From Acidimicrobiaceae bacterium (GTDB lineage: Bacteria; Actinomycetota; Acidimicrobiia; Acidimicrobiales; MedAcidi-G1): a DNA stretch of 5,774 bases. Under the pieces are notes generated by a model. The model ran no database searches, was not told where the DNA came from, and was given only the letters and a program-made list of their open reading frames with translations. Location of the stretch: contig PBUO01000072.1 of the NCBI GenBank assembly GCA_002727895.1, forward strand, positions 1-5,774, written 5' to 3'. The translations under genes and the position numbers were made by a program. Of this stretch, positions 5,506 to 5,774 are shown piece after piece. The stretch's first letter is position 1. Each line of letters opens with the position of its first letter.

Positions 5506-5774
5506 GTGGCTCCCACCCCCGACGAAGGCACGTCCCCCGACCCGGCGCCCGTGCACCCGCCCGAGGCCGCCCTGGACCGGTTCCGCCTCGACGGCCGGGT
5601 GGTAGTGGTGACCGGGGCCAGTTCCGGCCTCGGCGAACGCTTCGCCCGGGTGCTGGCTGGCGTCGGCGCCCGGCTCGTCCTGGTGGCCCGGCGGACCGAT
5701 CGCATCGAGTCCCTGGCCGCCGAGTTAGACGACGCACTCGCCGTCACCGCCGACGTGGCCACCGACGACGGCCC
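5506..5774 (+). CDS. Short-chain dehydrogenase/reductase (SDR), 5' part only
   Basis: This is the N-terminal 89 residues of an NAD(P)-dependent SDR oxidoreductase; the gene runs off the window. After a Pro/Asp/Glu-rich leader of about 25 residues comes LDGRVVVVTGASSGLGERFA, containing the Rossmann cofactor motif TGxxxGxG (T36 to G43). LVLVARRTDRIESLAAEL follows, then TADVA with D83-V84, the usual Asp after the second strand group. The Arg pair R62-R63 after the second strand suggests NADP(H), by inference. The catalytic Ser-Tyr-Lys lie beyond the window, so substrate cannot be told. GTG 5506 is chosen with AGGG at 5495-5498; GTG 5551 is an alternative that would shorten the leader. It lies 9 bases after modC with no terminator between, so co-transcription is likely. 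Whether it has any molybdenum-related role is unknown. Confidence 0.85.
   Translation, partial: MAPTPDEGTSPDPAPVHPPEAALDRFRLDGRVVVVTGASSGLGERFARVLAGVGARLVLVARRTDRIESLAAELDDALAVTADVATDDG

Overview
This is a compact, GC-rich window with mostly G/C third codon positions, and almost every base lies in a gene. Several signs point to a high-GC actinobacterium: one gene that looks leaderless, GTG starts, ATGA/GTGA gene overlaps, and a small MerR-type HTH-TOBE regulator next to mod genes. I cannot place it more precisely from the sequence alone. No RNA genes, insertion sequences, CRISPR arrays or attachment sites were seen.

Region 1 (about 1-2302, + strand) is the end of a peptide/glutathione-type ABC importer operon of the Dpp/Opp/Gsi family. 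It holds the 3' part of an inner-membrane permease, then two ATPases. The ATPases resemble the N- and C-terminal halves of a fused GsiA-type ATPase, here encoded as two genes that overlap by 4 bases. The permease reading frame is broken by an in-frame TAG at 148-150, although the sequence reads as a normal DppC-like protein on both sides of it. It is therefore annotated as a pseudogene, with sequencing error or a recent mutation as the main explanations.

Region 2 (2303-2780) has a 35-base convergent gap that can form a hairpin, then a small minus-strand flavin-binding split-barrel (PPOX-like) gene. A short divergent intergenic region follows, which becomes AT-rich just before the next gene and carries a probable leaderless promoter.

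Region 3 (2781-5496, + strand) is a molybdate uptake operon. Its order is an HTH-TOBE regulator or molybdate sensor, a ModA-like binding protein with an N-terminal hydrophobic segment, the ModB permease, and a short ModC ATPase with no C-terminal TOBE domain. modA-modB and modB-modC overlap by ATGA. The only TOBE domain in the locus is in the regulator, so molybdate sensing appears to be separate from the transporter ATPase.

Region 4 (5506-end) is the start of a short-chain dehydrogenase/reductase, 9 bases after modC, in the same frame and probably co-transcribed. It runs off the window. The most noteworthy points are the interrupted permease, the HTH-TOBE plus TOBE-less ModC arrangement, and the repeat-containing leaderless promoter in front of the regulator.
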